NCBI GenBank assembly: GCA_017511005.1
Contig: JAFWLP010000028.1
Location: forward strand, 25,358 to 89,357
DNA: 64,000 bases
From: Clostridiales bacterium
GTDB taxonomy: Bacteria; Bacillota; Clostridia; Saccharofermentanales; Saccharofermentanaceae
Reading direction: 5' to 3'
Positions 63,950 through 64,000 of the stretch are shown here, one piece after another (positions within the stretch are counted from its first letter, which is position 1; each line of letters opens with the position of its first letter). Under the pieces are notes generated by a model. That model was given only the letters and a program-made list of their open reading frames with translations, was not told where the DNA came from and did no database searches. The position numbers and the translations under genes were made by a program.

Positions 63950-64000
63950 TGGTGGAAACTACAGGGCTCGAACCTGTGACCCTCTGCTTGTAAGGCAGAT
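63950..64000 (-). tRNA. tRNA-Val (TAC), cut by window end
   Basis: The 3' part only: anticodon loop CTTACAA (TAC), T-arm CAGGTTCGAGCCCTG, acceptor 3' strand and encoded CCA. The 5' half lies beyond the window. Confidence 0.9.

Overview
The window looks like a chromosomal segment of an anaerobic, low-to-mid GC Gram-positive bacterium, most likely class Clostridia (Bacillota). The evidence is the gene families: lipobox lipoproteins, a DUF1292 protein, YhaM exoribonuclease, an ECF S component, a LytTR/DUF3021 pair, a COG2509 flavoprotein, a BcrA-type ABC operon with its two-component system, an OFA-type MFS carrier and a Lys/Ala-rich small protein. Shine-Dalgarno (SD) sites are mostly strong (AAGGAGG-like). 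Genus is not determined. I see no integrase, transposase, phage gene or CRISPR array.

Layout. 1-9.9 kb: lipoproteins, an orphan LplC-like permease, an HTH/zinc-ribbon protein, a HAD protein, a transglutaminase-like lipoprotein with a partner lipoprotein, a Cys-rich membrane protein and an M48 protease. 10-17.8 kb (+ strand): peptidase T, a carbohydrate ABC importer (binding protein and two permeases, no ATPase), a PAP2 phosphatase and a GH2 glycosidase. 17.8-31.5 kb (- strand): a GGDEF protein, a two-gene ABC system, ppk and ppx packed behind leuC-leuD-leuB as one probable operon, an ABC-F ATPase and the Lys/Ala-rich protein. 31.7-36 kb (+): a three-gene ABC-2 exporter whose last permease is fused to a CPBP protease. 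36-50 kb: flavoprotein, ECF S component, HAD phosphatase, YhaM, a second transglutaminase-like lipoprotein, DUF3021/LytTR, HTH/zinc-ribbon, HIT protein, the regulator/ABC/kinase operon and a large divergent lipoprotein. 50-64 kb (- strand): two membrane acyltransferases, a Thr/Glu-rich lipoprotein, the OFA carrier, GNAT and maltose-type acetyltransferases, a LacZ-like protein, a membrane-anchored pair with a NAGPA domain, a degenerate CPBP protein, and a tRNA cluster Val-Asp-Phe cut by the window end.

Points of most interest: three imperfect palindromes with exactly 64-bp centre spacing upstream of the OFA carrier; a 1134-residue LacZ-like protein that keeps the fold signatures but has lost the catalytic motifs and sits beside a LacA-type acetyltransferase; polyphosphate kinase with a histone-H1-like tail of roughly 120 residues, encoded in an operon with leucine biosynthesis; probable leaderless transcripts at the two-component system; and several unexplained hairpins. 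All functions are read from motifs by eye; no database search was run.
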